Positions 33,898 through 43,400 of a stretch of DNA of 64,000 nt are shown here, in pieces (position 1 is the first letter of the stretch; each line of letters begins with the position of its first letter). The position numbers and the translations under genes were made by a program. Under the pieces are notes generated by a model. The model did no database searches, was not told where the DNA came from, and saw only the letters and a program-made list of their open reading frames with translations. This DNA comes from JAUZRW01 sp964549915 (GTDB lineage Bacteria; Chloroflexota; Anaerolineae; Aggregatilineales; Phototrophicaceae). The stretch spans positions 1 through 64,000 of the forward strand of contig CAZJWX010000008.1 of assembly GCA_964549915.1 (NCBI GenBank). The letters run 5' to 3'.

Positions 33898-35301
33898 ATG
33901 AAACGAGCAGCGACAGCCAACGAAACTCGCCTACAGGCGGGACAGCGTGTGCACATCATCGGCATTGGCGGCACGGGTATGTCTGCCATTGCGCGAATAT
34001 TGCTGCGGCGCGGCGTGGTGGTCTCTGGCAGCGACATGCGCAGCAGTGAGATGACCGTTGCCCTGGAGCGAGAAGGCGCGACCATCTACGAAGGCCATGC
34101 AGCCCACTATGTCGCTGGCGTGGATGCTTTGATCGCCACCTCTGCGGCGGATGATTCGCATGTCGAGATTGCCGCTGCACACCATGCCGGGATTCCCGTA
34201 TATCGCCGCTCGGATGTGATGGGGGCGTTGATGGCCGAACAGGTCGGCATCGCTGTCGCCGGGACACATGGGAAGACGACCACGACCTCGATGATCGTCC
34301 ATATTTTGCAGAGCGCCGGGCACGACCCTACCTACATTGTGGGCGGGGTGATAGCGAATACCGGAACCAACGCTGAAGTCGGCGCGGGGGCAGCATTCGT
34401 CGTTGAAGCGGACGAATACGGGCATATGTTTCACGGGCTGCGTCCGCAGGTGGCTGTCCTGACCAGCGTCGAGTGGGATCACCCCGACTTCTTCCCTACG
34501 CCCGAAGCGCTCGACGATTCCTTCACAGAATTTGTGGGTTTGCTGCCGGAGGATGGGTTGCTGGTGGCCTGCGCAGATGATCCAGGCGCAGTGCGAATCA
34601 GTGCCCACAGCAGCGCAAATGTCATTTCCTACGGCACCAGCGCCTCCGCGGAGTGGCGTGCAGTTGATTTGCGGCAACGGGGTGCCAAGACTCGCTACAC
34701 GGTGCTGCACAGGGGCGAAGCAATCGGCGAAATTGCGCTGCAGGTGCCAGGGCAGTATAACGTCCTCAATTCGCTGGCGGCGCTGATTGTGTCGCACGAG
34801 CAAGGCGTTGATTTTGCGGGGGCGGCGGCTGCGCTGGCGAGCTTCCAGGGAGCAGGACGGCGCTTTGATGTGCGTGCGGATGTAGATAGAATCGCCCTCA
34901 TTGACGATTATGCGCATCACCCGACGGCGATTCGGGTGACGTTGGAAGCTGCGCACGCCCGCTACCCGGATCGCGAAATCTGGGCGATCTGGCAGCCGCA
35001 TACCTACACGCGCACGAAACGTCTCTGGGACGACTTTCTGGCGGCCTTCGCTGCGGCGGATCATGTGATTGTGACGGAAGTCTACGCTGCTCGCGAGACC
35101 GATACGCTCGGCATCAGCAGCGAGGATTTCGTACGTGCGCTGGTGCACAAGAGCAAATTCCATGCGACGAGTTTCGCCGAAGCGGTTGAGATTCTGTCAG
35201 AAGCGGTGCAAGCTCCGGCGGCGATTTTGATTCTCAGCGCGGGGGATGCCCCGCAAATCGGCGCAGACTTCCTCAAATCGCGGGGAGTGGCCCCCTCATG
35301 A
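33898..35301 (+). CDS. murC: UDP-N-acetylmuramate--L-alanine ligase
   Basis: First Mur ligase, adding L-Ala to UDP-MurNAc. N-terminal Rossmann motif HIIGIGGTGMSAIARILL, ATP loop AGTHGKTTTTSMI, EADEY motif, VEWDHPDFF, and C-terminal DDYAHHPTAIRVTL. Length 467 aa is usual. Its stop overlaps the murB start (ATGA), so the two are translationally coupled. Confidence 0.97.
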   Translation: MKRAATANETRLQAGQRVHIIGIGGTGMSAIARILLRRGVVVSGSDMRSSEMTVALEREGATIYEGHAAHYVAGVDALIATSAADDSHVEIAAAHHAGIPVYRRSDVMGALMAEQVGIAVAGTHGKTTTTSMIVHILQSAGHDPTYIVGGVIANTGTNAEVGAGAAFVVEADEYGHMFHGLRPQVAVLTSVEWDHPDFFPTPEALDDSFTEFVGLLPEDGLLVACADDPGAVRISAHSSANVISYGTSASAEWRAVDLRQRGAKTRYTVLHRGEAIGEIALQVPGQYNVLNSLAALIVSHEQGVDFAGAAAALASFQGAGRRFDVRADVDRIALIDDYAHHPTAIRVTLEAAHARYPDREIWAIWQPHTYTRTKRLWDDFLAAFAAADHVIVTEVYAARETDTLGISSEDFVRALVHKSKFHATSFAEAVEILSEAVQAPAAILILSAGDAPQIGADFLKSRGVAPS

Positions 35302-36218
35302 GCCGCCTCTCCGCATTGAAACTCCCGAACTTGCAGCAGAATCAGCCCATTGCGAAATACACGGCTGCGCGGTTGGGTGGCAGCGCCGATTGGCTCTACG
35401 TCACGCAGCCGGACGAACCGCTTGAGCGCCTGATTACGGTGGCGCAGGCCGCCTGGGACGATGGCATTGCCGTGCGAATCATCGGCGGTGGGGCGAATGT
35501 GCTGGTTTCGGATCGTGGCGTGCGCGGGCTGGTGATCGTCAACCGCATCAGCAGCATCACTTTCGGCGAATGGCATGAGGGGCGCAACGTGTCTACAGCA
35601 TCGGGGACGGGGCTGCTGCGCTTCGCCCGTGCCTGTGCCTCCCAGGGGTTATCCGGCATGGAATGGGCAGTCGGCGTGCCCGGTACGGTCGGCGGGGCGA
35701 TTGTCAATAATGCCGGGGCGCATGGCGGTGATATGTCTGATTGCATTCAGGATGTGGTTGTCTTCGAGGCGGCGCGTGGCCCGCAGCTCTATACGCTCGA
35801 AGACCTGCGTTATGGCTACCGCAGCAGCTCCTTGAAGACGCGCCAGGACAAGCGCTATGTTGTGCTGCTGGCGACCTTCTCCTTCGCGCCTGATGCCCCG
35901 GAAGCGATCCAGGCGCGTATGGCGGAATACAACGCCTATCGCAAACGCACCCAACCACCAGGTGCTTCGTTGGGGAGCATCTTCAAGAACCCACCGGGAG
36001 ATTACGCCGGTCGGCTGATTGAAGCCTCTGGTTTGAAGGGCACTCGCGTCGGCGGGTTGGAAGTTTCGCACAAGCATGCCAATTTCATCGTCAACACCGG
36101 GCGAGAATCGACAGCCAGCGACTATTATGCGCTGATTCGGCAGGTGCAAGAGACCGTCTACCAGTTGCAAGGGGTCTCGCTGGAATTGGAAATCGAACTG
36201 GTAGGCGAGTGGGGATGA
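35298..36218 (+). CDS. murB: UDP-N-acetylenolpyruvoylglucosamine reductase
   Basis: FAD/NADPH enzyme reducing the enolpyruvyl group to the lactyl group of MurNAc. FAD motifs IIGGGANVLVSDRGVRG and GVPGTVGGAIVNNAGAHGG; the catalytic serine region is GASLGSIFKNP, and the C-terminal glutamate lies in LELEIELVGEW. Length 306 aa. Coupled to murC by a 4-base overlap. Confidence 0.97.
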   Translation: MSRLSALKLPNLQQNQPIAKYTAARLGGSADWLYVTQPDEPLERLITVAQAAWDDGIAVRIIGGGANVLVSDRGVRGLVIVNRISSITFGEWHEGRNVSTASGTGLLRFARACASQGLSGMEWAVGVPGTVGGAIVNNAGAHGGDMSDCIQDVVVFEAARGPQLYTLEDLRYGYRSSSLKTRQDKRYVVLLATFSFAPDAPEAIQARMAEYNAYRKRTQPPGASLGSIFKNPPGDYAGRLIEASGLKGTRVGGLEVSHKHANFIVNTGRESTASDYYALIRQVQETVYQLQGVSLELEIELVGEWG

Positions 36219-36251
36219 TTGCCTGTCCTCTCCGTCGCCGCATCGCAGTCA

Positions 36252-36260
36252 TGCTACAAT
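36252..36260 (+). promoter_or_regulatory. candidate internal promoter before ftsQ
   Basis: TGCTACAAT, an extended -10 in the 168-base gap between murB and ftsQ; the same 9-mer precedes proA and nuoA. It would allow ftsQ-ftsA to be expressed apart from the mur genes. Confidence 0.45.
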
Positions 36261-36386
36261 GAAACGTAGATATTGGACGGAGAGAAGGCCGTCTTCACCA
36301 CATTTCGTACGTTCGTGCTTTCATGGGAGCAGGGTTCGTTGCTTCCAGCAAAATGACAGCCAGTTGTTTGACGACCAGGGAAGCCA

Positions 36387-37235
36387 ATGGCACAGGCGCG
36401 TGATCGGCGGCGCAGACGTAGAACCCAATCGGGTCCCGCCGGGACACAATATACGGGGGTGCTGCGCAGTGACCGCCCTCGCACAGATGAACACAACGCC
36501 GCAGAGGCGCAAGTTGCAGAACGCGGTGGACGCTTCCGCTGGCGACTGGTCAGTTTCCTGATTGTGGTCTGCCTGTCGGCGGTTCTGGGGTTGTTTTTCG
36601 TGACAGACGTTTTCTACGTGCGCAGCGTAGCGGTCGGCGGTTTGCGTTACATGACCAAGGAAGAAGTCTTCACCTACGCGGACATCGCCAATTTACATCT
36701 CTTCTGGGTAGACCCTGGCGAGGTGCGCGAGAACATCCTGCGCTACCCGACAGTAGCCGATGCGCAAGTTCGGCTGGGATGGCCTCCCAATATGGTCAAC
36801 ATCATCGTGGAAGAGCGCGAACCTGCCCTCATCTGGGAGCAGAACGGAACTGGCTTCTGGGTTGATATTCGGGGAAATGTGATGGCGCTGCGCGAAGATC
36901 GCCCCGACCTGGTGCGCGTCGTGGTGGACGATCCGCTGCTGGAAGGCCCCATCGGCACCGGAGAGACGCTGGATGAAGAGATCGTCTTCGGGGTGCTGCA
37001 ATTGCACGAACTACGTCCAGACATCGCAAGCTGGCGTTATGATCCCGCCAGGGGATTGGGCTTTCGCAATGCGAATGGCTGGGATGTCTGGCTGGGTGTC
37101 GGCACGGATATGCAGGAGAAATGGCGCATCTACGAGGCTATTGCGGCGGATCTGGTCGCTCGTGGAATCCAGCCAGGGGAAGTGAACGTTGTGAACCCGG
37201 ATGCCCCCTATTATTCGGTATTGTGGGGACGTTGA
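36387..37235 (+). CDS. ftsQ: cell division protein FtsQ/DivIB
   Basis: Bitopic divisome protein. A long basic cytoplasmic tail (RDRRRRRRTQSG), one transmembrane helix near residues 53-75 (LVSFLIVVCLSAVLGLFFV), then an extracytoplasmic POTRA domain (VRSVAVGGLRYMTKEEVFTYADI) and the beta domain typical of FtsQ (VADAQVRLGWPPNMVNIIVEERE; DIRGNVMALRED). Length 282 aa. It lies directly before ftsA, the standard order. Confidence 0.93.
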   Translation: MAQARDRRRRRRTQSGPAGTQYTGVLRSDRPRTDEHNAAEAQVAERGGRFRWRLVSFLIVVCLSAVLGLFFVTDVFYVRSVAVGGLRYMTKEEVFTYADIANLHLFWVDPGEVRENILRYPTVADAQVRLGWPPNMVNIIVEEREPALIWEQNGTGFWVDIRGNVMALREDRPDLVRVVVDDPLLEGPIGTGETLDEEIVFGVLQLHELRPDIASWRYDPARGLGFRNANGWDVWLGVGTDMQEKWRIYEAIAADLVARGIQPGEVNVVNPDAPYYSVLWGR

Positions 37236-37244
37236 GAAAGCAGT

Positions 37245-38492
37245 ATGGGCGAAATTGTTGTCGGCCTGGATATAGGCACACACAAAATTTGTACGATTGT
37301 GGGCGAAGTGCGCGAAGACGACATCTACGCGCTTGGGGTGGGTATTGAACCCAGCCGGGGCATGAAGAAAGGCGTCGTCAACGATGTGCAGTCGCTGATC
37401 GCGGCGATTGCCGCATCCGCACACAAAGCGGAAAAGACCAGCGGCTACCAGATTCGGCGTGCCTTCGTCAGCGTGGCGGGGAGTCACATCGCCTCGCTCA
37501 CCAGCCGGGGTATGACGGCAATTTCCGGGGCGCGCAGCGTGCGCGAGGAAGACCTGGAACATGCCCTGGAAGCAGCACGCGCCATTGCCATCCCACATAA
37601 CCGCGAAGTGCTGCACGTGGTGCCGCGAAGTTATACGCTGGATGGGCAAGACGGGATTCGCCAACCGGTGGGGATGCACGCCTTCCGTCTGGAAGTGGAT
37701 GCGCACATCATCACGGCTTCTTCTACCAGCCTCGCCAATCTGGAACGGGCGACCGAGGGGGCGGGTCTCTTCGTGGATCGCTTCATCCTCAATCCGTTGG
37801 CGGCAGGCGATGCCGTCCTCACCGAAGCGGAACGGGAGAGCGGTGTCGTCGTGATCGACATCGGCGGCGGCACGACCGACCTCGCCATCTATATCGACGG
37901 CTCCATCTGGCACACCGCCGTGATTCCGCTGGGTGGCGATCATGTGACCCATGACATCACCTACTGGATGAATGTCCCCTTCGATCTCGCGGAGGATGTG
38001 AAGATCAAGCACGGGCATGCTCGCCAGAAAGATGTCAGCGATCTGGAGACCTTCATCGTGGAACCCTTCGGCGAAGGGCTGCCCAAGGAGGTCTCGCGGC
38101 GTGAATTGGCCTTTGTCATTGAGGCGCGTATTGAAGAGATGATGGAAGCCATCCAGAAGGAGATCAAGCGCTCTGGCTATGAGGGCTTGCTGCGCGCCGG
38201 GGCCGTCTTCACGGGGGGCAGTTCACAGATACCGGGCATCAAGGAGATGGCGGCGGAATGGCTGGATTGTCCGGTACGCCTGGGCAAGCCAGAACGGGTG
38301 ACGGGCATGGCGGATGTCCTCAAGAATCCTTCCTACAGCACCAGCGTCGGGCTGTTGCGCATGGGGTTGAGCTTCGAGAGTGGTTCGGGCGAATTGGACG
38401 CAGCCAACGGCGGTACGCTCTCCGGCGGCGGATTGGGCGGTTTGCTCAGTGAATTCTTCCGGCGCTTGCTCCCTGACGACCGAGATGAATGA
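37245..38492 (+). CDS. ftsA: cell division protein FtsA
   Basis: Actin-like ATPase tethering FtsZ to the membrane. ATPase motifs GLDIGTHKICTIVGE (phosphate 1), VIDIGGGTTDLAIY (phosphate 2) and AVFTGGSSQIPG (adenosine) are present, plus the SHS2 insertion. The C-terminal 20 residues (LLSEFFRRLLPDDRDE) contain an amphipathic stretch expected to bind membrane. Length 415 aa. Confidence 0.97.
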   Translation: MGEIVVGLDIGTHKICTIVGEVREDDIYALGVGIEPSRGMKKGVVNDVQSLIAAIAASAHKAEKTSGYQIRRAFVSVAGSHIASLTSRGMTAISGARSVREEDLEHALEAARAIAIPHNREVLHVVPRSYTLDGQDGIRQPVGMHAFRLEVDAHIITASSTSLANLERATEGAGLFVDRFILNPLAAGDAVLTEAERESGVVVIDIGGGTTDLAIYIDGSIWHTAVIPLGGDHVTHDITYWMNVPFDLAEDVKIKHGHARQKDVSDLETFIVEPFGEGLPKEVSRRELAFVIEARIEEMMEAIQKEIKRSGYEGLLRAGAVFTGGSSQIPGIKEMAAEWLDCPVRLGKPERVTGMADVLKNPSYSTSVGLLRMGLSFESGSGELDAANGGTLSGGGLGGLLSEFFRRLLPDDRDE

Positions 38493-38545
38493 AGACGTAA
38501 GTACTGATTGCGCGGCATTTACGTGCCAATTTTCCACGCTGCGTG

Positions 38546-38551
38546 TATACT
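38546..38551 (+). promoter_or_regulatory. candidate ftsZ promoter -10
   Basis: TATACT in GCGTGTATACTG, in the 253-base gap between ftsA and ftsZ. The gap otherwise shows no gene. Confidence 0.35.
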
Positions 38552-38745
38552 GGGCATTGTGTGAATTCGATGAGGCGTGTTTCTCCCGTCGAAAGCGCAT
38601 GACAGGGGAATGGTGCATTTTGCGCCGGATCGCTGCGTCCCACACCGTCCAGCGGCTTCGGTTGCGGGCACTATGGAAATGACTACAATTGCAAGTGAAA
38701 CTGGTCAGCATACCGCTGGCTACATCGGAAGAAGGACGCGCACTT

Positions 38746-39945
38746 ATGGATGACATGTTACTCGAAGCAGGCGAGAGCTTCGCACAGATCAAGGTGATCG
38801 GTGTGGGGGGCGGTGGTGGCAACGCCGTGAATCGCATGATTAACGAAGGTTTGGGTGGTGTTGAGTTCATTGCCGTGAATACCGATAACCAGGCGTTGAT
38901 GCTTTCCAAGGCTCGGACGCGCGTTCGGATCGGCGATAAACTCACCCGGGGCCTGGGCGCAGGGGGGAACCCTGAAATCGGGCGCAAAGCCGCTGAAGAG
39001 AGCGCGGACGACCTCTATGAGGTGCTGCGTGGTGCAGATATGGTCTTCATCGCCTGTGGTATGGGCGGTGGTACGGGCACAGGCGCTTCGCCGGTGATCG
39101 CCCAGATTGCGAAAGAACTCGGTGCGCTGACCATCGGCGTTGTGACGCGCCCCTTCAGCTTCGAGGGATCGCGCCGCTCCCAACACGCCGCTGCCGGGAT
39201 TGAGAACCTGAAGAATCAGGTCGATACGTTGATCGTGATTCCCAATGATCGTCTGTTGCAAATGGCCGATAAGCGTGCCACGCTCCAGCAAGCCTTCACG
39301 CTGGCGGATGATGTGCTGCGTCAGGGTATCCAGGGCATTTCCGAACTGATTACTGTTCCGGCGCTCATCAACCTGGACTTTGCAGATGTGCGCACGATTA
39401 TGTCTGAAGGTGGCGCTGCGCTGATGGCTGTGGGGCGTGCTGAAGGCGATGATCGCGCACGCAAGGCCGCCGAAGCCGCGATCAACAGCACCCTGCTGGA
39501 TGTGACCATTGACGGTGCGCGTGGTATTCTCTTCAACATCACAGGTGGAACGGATCTCACCCTGTTCGAGATCAACGAAGCCGCAGCCATCATCAAGGAG
39601 AGTGCGCATCCAGAAGTCAACCTGATCTTCGGGGCACAGATTGATGACGCGATGGGCGACGAGGTGCGCATCACGGTGATCGCAACCGGGTTCGAGCAGA
39701 GCCGCGCCGAACGCCGGGTGAACGCGGAGCGTCCGCAGAATCCGCCGATTCAGCGCTCCGCACCGATGCCGCCGCAGCAGCAACCTGTGGAGCGCCAGCA
39801 GCCTCCGTCGCAGCAACAGCAACAACAGCAACAACAACAAAACCCACCGCAGAACCCGCAGCGTCCGGTGCAGTCTTCGGAACCGCGCTACGATCCGGAT
39901 GACCAGGGGATTCCGGCCTTTTTGCGGCGACGCAATAATCGCTGA
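38746..39945 (+). CDS. ftsZ: cell division protein FtsZ
   Basis: Tubulin-like GTPase forming the division ring. GTP-binding motifs KVIGVGGGGGNAVNRM, the tubulin signature GGGTGTGASPVIA and the catalytic T7-loop region VPALINLDFADVRTIM are intact. A disordered linker includes an uninterrupted ten-glutamine run; the C-terminal FtsA-binding peptide is IPAFLRRRNNR. ATG at 38746 (GAAGGA upstream) starts the conserved N-terminus; the frame is open 19 codons further. Length 399 aa. Confidence 0.98.
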   Translation: MDDMLLEAGESFAQIKVIGVGGGGGNAVNRMINEGLGGVEFIAVNTDNQALMLSKARTRVRIGDKLTRGLGAGGNPEIGRKAAEESADDLYEVLRGADMVFIACGMGGGTGTGASPVIAQIAKELGALTIGVVTRPFSFEGSRRSQHAAAGIENLKNQVDTLIVIPNDRLLQMADKRATLQQAFTLADDVLRQGIQGISELITVPALINLDFADVRTIMSEGGAALMAVGRAEGDDRARKAAEAAINSTLLDVTIDGARGILFNITGGTDLTLFEINEAAAIIKESAHPEVNLIFGAQIDDAMGDEVRITVIATGFEQSRAERRVNAERPQNPPIQRSAPMPPQQQPVERQQPPSQQQQQQQQQQNPPQNPQRPVQSSEPRYDPDDQGIPAFLRRRNNR

Positions 39946-40116
39946 GTTCGCCGCGTGGGTGTTGCTGTGTCAGGACGGTTGACCTTCGGACGAGTGGTAA
40001 GATTCTTGTCGCACCGGCAAACGTCATCTTAACGGAACTCGTTCAGAAACTTAGTGGACAACCGTTCTGCAACGTGATATAAACGGCATGAGCTTGAGGC
40101 TCTCTCACCACAGCTT

Positions 40117-40233
40117 GCGAACTTTCAAAACTTGTCTCCAAAGGGTGAAGAATCGTCCGGGGGAAGTACGGTGAAACTCCGTCACTGACGCGCAACGGTC
40201 ACAGTCCGAGTGCCCGGCTTCACTGAAGTTTGC
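40117..40233 (+). ncRNA. cobalamin (AdoCbl) riboswitch
   Basis: The conserved core is recognisable: GGGGAAGTACGGTGAAAC, CTGACGCGCAACGGT and the B12-box region AGTCCGAGTGCCCGGC. A closing helix pairs GCGAACTTTCA (from 40117) with TGAAGTTTGC (to 40233). The aptamer lies about 190 bases before nrdJ. The part in between (40234-40423) contains TGGTCG/CGACCA pairing and a late GGGCGGGATTTTT but no obvious terminator, so the expression platform is unclear. The 478-base gap after ftsZ holds nothing else I recognise. Confidence 0.9.
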
Positions 40234-40423
40234 CATACCTTCGCGTAGTAAGGTGGTCGAGCAGCGGGATTGACGCGACCAGCGTCAGCATCCGCCAAGA
40301 AGAGCAATGCAATATCCGCAATGTCATACCCATCCTGAGTCTCTGTTTGCTGCGATTGTGAACAGTGGGCGGGATTTTTGTCTCTATTTGCACGGTTAGT
40401 TGTGAGGACGAAGGAAGAAGCGC

Positions 40424-43400
40424 ATGACAAAATCGCAATCCACGCAGCGGAATGCGCTGCATGATCTGGGCTATAAGATTTTCCTGGATCGCTATGCGCA
40501 GAAAGACATGACGCGCGAGTCGCTCCGGGAGGGTGATACGGTCATCGTGGTCGTCAATCCCGATACAGGACAGCGCGAAGTCGGCACGGTCAAAGCGATT
40601 GATCTGCCCCGCGTGACGGTGCAGTTGAAACATGGCGATACCGTCGAACGGGACATCGAGCACGTCGATAAACCGATCGAAACCAAGCCAGAACAGATGA
40701 TGGATCGTGTGGCGCGTGGCGTTGCGGAAGTGGAAGCGACACCAGAAAAACGGAAACAGTGGGAAAAAGAATTTCGCTGGCTGCTGGATGACTGGAAGTT
40801 CGTCCCCGGCGGTCGCATCCTCACTGCGGCTGGCACAGATCAAGAACTAACGTTCTACAACTGCTACGTGGTTCCCAGCCCCCAGGATTCTCGTGAAGGC
40901 ATTATGACTACCCTGACCCAGATGACCGAGATCATGTCACGCGGCGGTGGTGTGGGGATGAACCTCTCTACCTTGCGTCCGCGTCAGGCCTATGTGAAGG
41001 GCGTCAATGGACGTTCCAGCGGTTCGGTCAGTTGGGGTGCGCTCTATTCCTTCGTCACTGGCTTGATTGAGCAGGGCGGCTCGCGGAGGGGGGCCCTTAT
41101 GCTCATCCTCAACGACTGGCATCCCGATATTTTCGACTTCATCAACAGCAAGCGCGAAGCCGGGAAAATCACCAATGCCAATATCAGCGTCGGTGTTTCT
41201 GATAGCTTGATGGATGCCGTGAAAAACGATGATGATTGGGATCTGGTCTTCCCGGATACCAGTGACCCGGATTACGACGAATTGTGGGACGGTGATCTCG
41301 ATACCTGGGTGGCAGCAGGTCGCAAAGTCGTCCACTACAAGACCATCAAAGCGCGTGAACTGTGGGACGCGATTATCGAAAGTGCCTGGGCATCCGCTGA
41401 ACCGGGGGTCTGGTTCCGCGAACGCAGCAACAAAATGGCGAATAGCTGGTACTTCAATCCGCTGATTAGCACCAATCCCTGTGTGACGGGCGATACGCGC
41501 ATCTATACGGATAAAGGACTGGTACAGGCACGTGAATTATTCGACGAAGAAACAGATATTCGCGTGGCAGTGGATGGACGTTTCGGCGTAGAAGAAACGC
41601 TCTTGCCTTCGTCTCGTGTTTTCATGACGGGCGTGAAACCCGTCTTCCGCTTGCAGACCGAAGAAGGCTACTACCTCCGTGCAACTGCCGATCACCGCAT
41701 CATGACCCCGCGCGGCTGGGTTGAATTGCAAGATTTGAAACCTGGTGACAAAATCCACATCTTGAACCGCAAAGGTGGCTTCGGGCAAGAAGGTTCGCTG
41801 GAATTGGGGCACGTCCTCGGCTGGCTGGTCGGCGATGGCACGATCAAAGCGGATCGTGCGGTTTTGTCTTTCTTTGGTGATGAAAAACGCGAGCTGGCTT
41901 CGATGTTTGCCGGATACGCGAATGACATCGTAGAGCCGATGACGGTTGCGGCACGCAGCTACAACGTCGGCGTGGTGGAAATGAGCGGACGCGATGAAGC
42001 CCGCGTGCAGTCGGATCGCCTGCGCCAGCTTGCTACTGAATACGGCCTCGCTGAGAACAAGCATCAGGTGCCGGAAGTTGTCTTCCAGGGTACCGAAGAG
42101 ATGCAGCGTGGTTTCTTGCAGGCGCTGTTCACGGCGGATGGAAGCTTCCAGGGAAATGTTCAGAACGGAACCAGTGTGCGCCTTGCCGCTAGCAACCTGG
42201 AACTACTGGAACAGGTGCAGCTTTTGCTCGGAAACTTCGGCATTGCCAGCAAGATTCATCGCAACCGACGTGAAGGCCAGTATCGCATGATGCCGGATGG
42301 CAAAGGCGGTAGCAAAGAATACCGGACAAACCCGCAGCATGAATTGGTCATCCGCCGCCAGAGTCTTGGAGTCTTCGCGGAAGAAATCGGCTTCTTGATG
42401 GGCTATAAGCAAGAAGCTCTTGAAGCGAACTTGTCTAACCGCCAGCAGGTATTGTACGCCGAACATTTCACTGCAACGGTAGAAGCCATCACCGAAGATG
42501 GTATCGAAGAAGTCTTCGATCTGACACAATCCGATACAAGTTCATTCATTGCAAATTACATTGTAATACACAACTGCGGCGAGCAGCCGCTTGGTGGATG
42601 GTCAGTTTGCAACCTGGGTGCGCTGAACCTGAGCCGCTTCTACGACGAAGAAGCGGATGACGTGGACTGGGACTTGCTGGATCGCAGCGTGCGCACGGCG
42701 ACTCGCTTCCTGGATAACATCATCGACACCACGCCCTACTTCTTCGAAGAGAACCGTGACATGCAGCTCAGTGAACGTCGCGTTGGCCTGGGGACGATGG
42801 GCATTGCCGAACTGATGCTCTCCTGTGGTATCCGCTATGGCAGTGATGAATCCGTCGCATTCATCGATAGGGTGTATAAGGCGATTGCGATTGCAGCCTA
42901 CGAGACATCGGCAGAACTTGCCGCCGAAAAAGGTGCTTTCCCGCAATTCGATGCCGAGAAATACCTGGAAAGTGGCTACATGCAGCAGATGCCAGAGAGC
43001 GTTCGCCAGCAAGTCGCTGAGAAGGGCATTCGCAATGTGACCCTGTTGACCCAGGCACCGACGGGAAGCACGGGAACGATGGTGAATACATCAACGGGCG
43101 TGGAACCGTTCTTTAGCTGGGTGTATTACCGTAAGAGCCGCCTTGGCTTGCATGAAGAGCAGGTGCCGGTGGTGGCGAAATACTACGAAGAGCACCCCGA
43201 TGCCGAAGAACTACCCGATTACTTCGTGACTGCGATGGAACTCTCGCCGGAAGAGCATGTGAAGGTGCAGGGGGCCTTCCAGCGTTGGATTGACAGCGCC
43301 ATCAGCAAAACTTCCAACGTACCCAACGAGTACACGGTGGAGCAAGTCAGTGACCTGTACATGTACATGTACGAATTGGGTTGCAAGGGCGGTACCATCT

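Noticed and set aside
33931..35163. 410-codon minus-strand frame opposite murC
   Set aside because: Antisense shadow of a clearly conserved Mur ligase.
38758..39840. 360-codon minus-strand frame opposite ftsZ
   Set aside because: Antisense shadow; its leucine-rich start is simply the complement of the glutamine tract of FtsZ.
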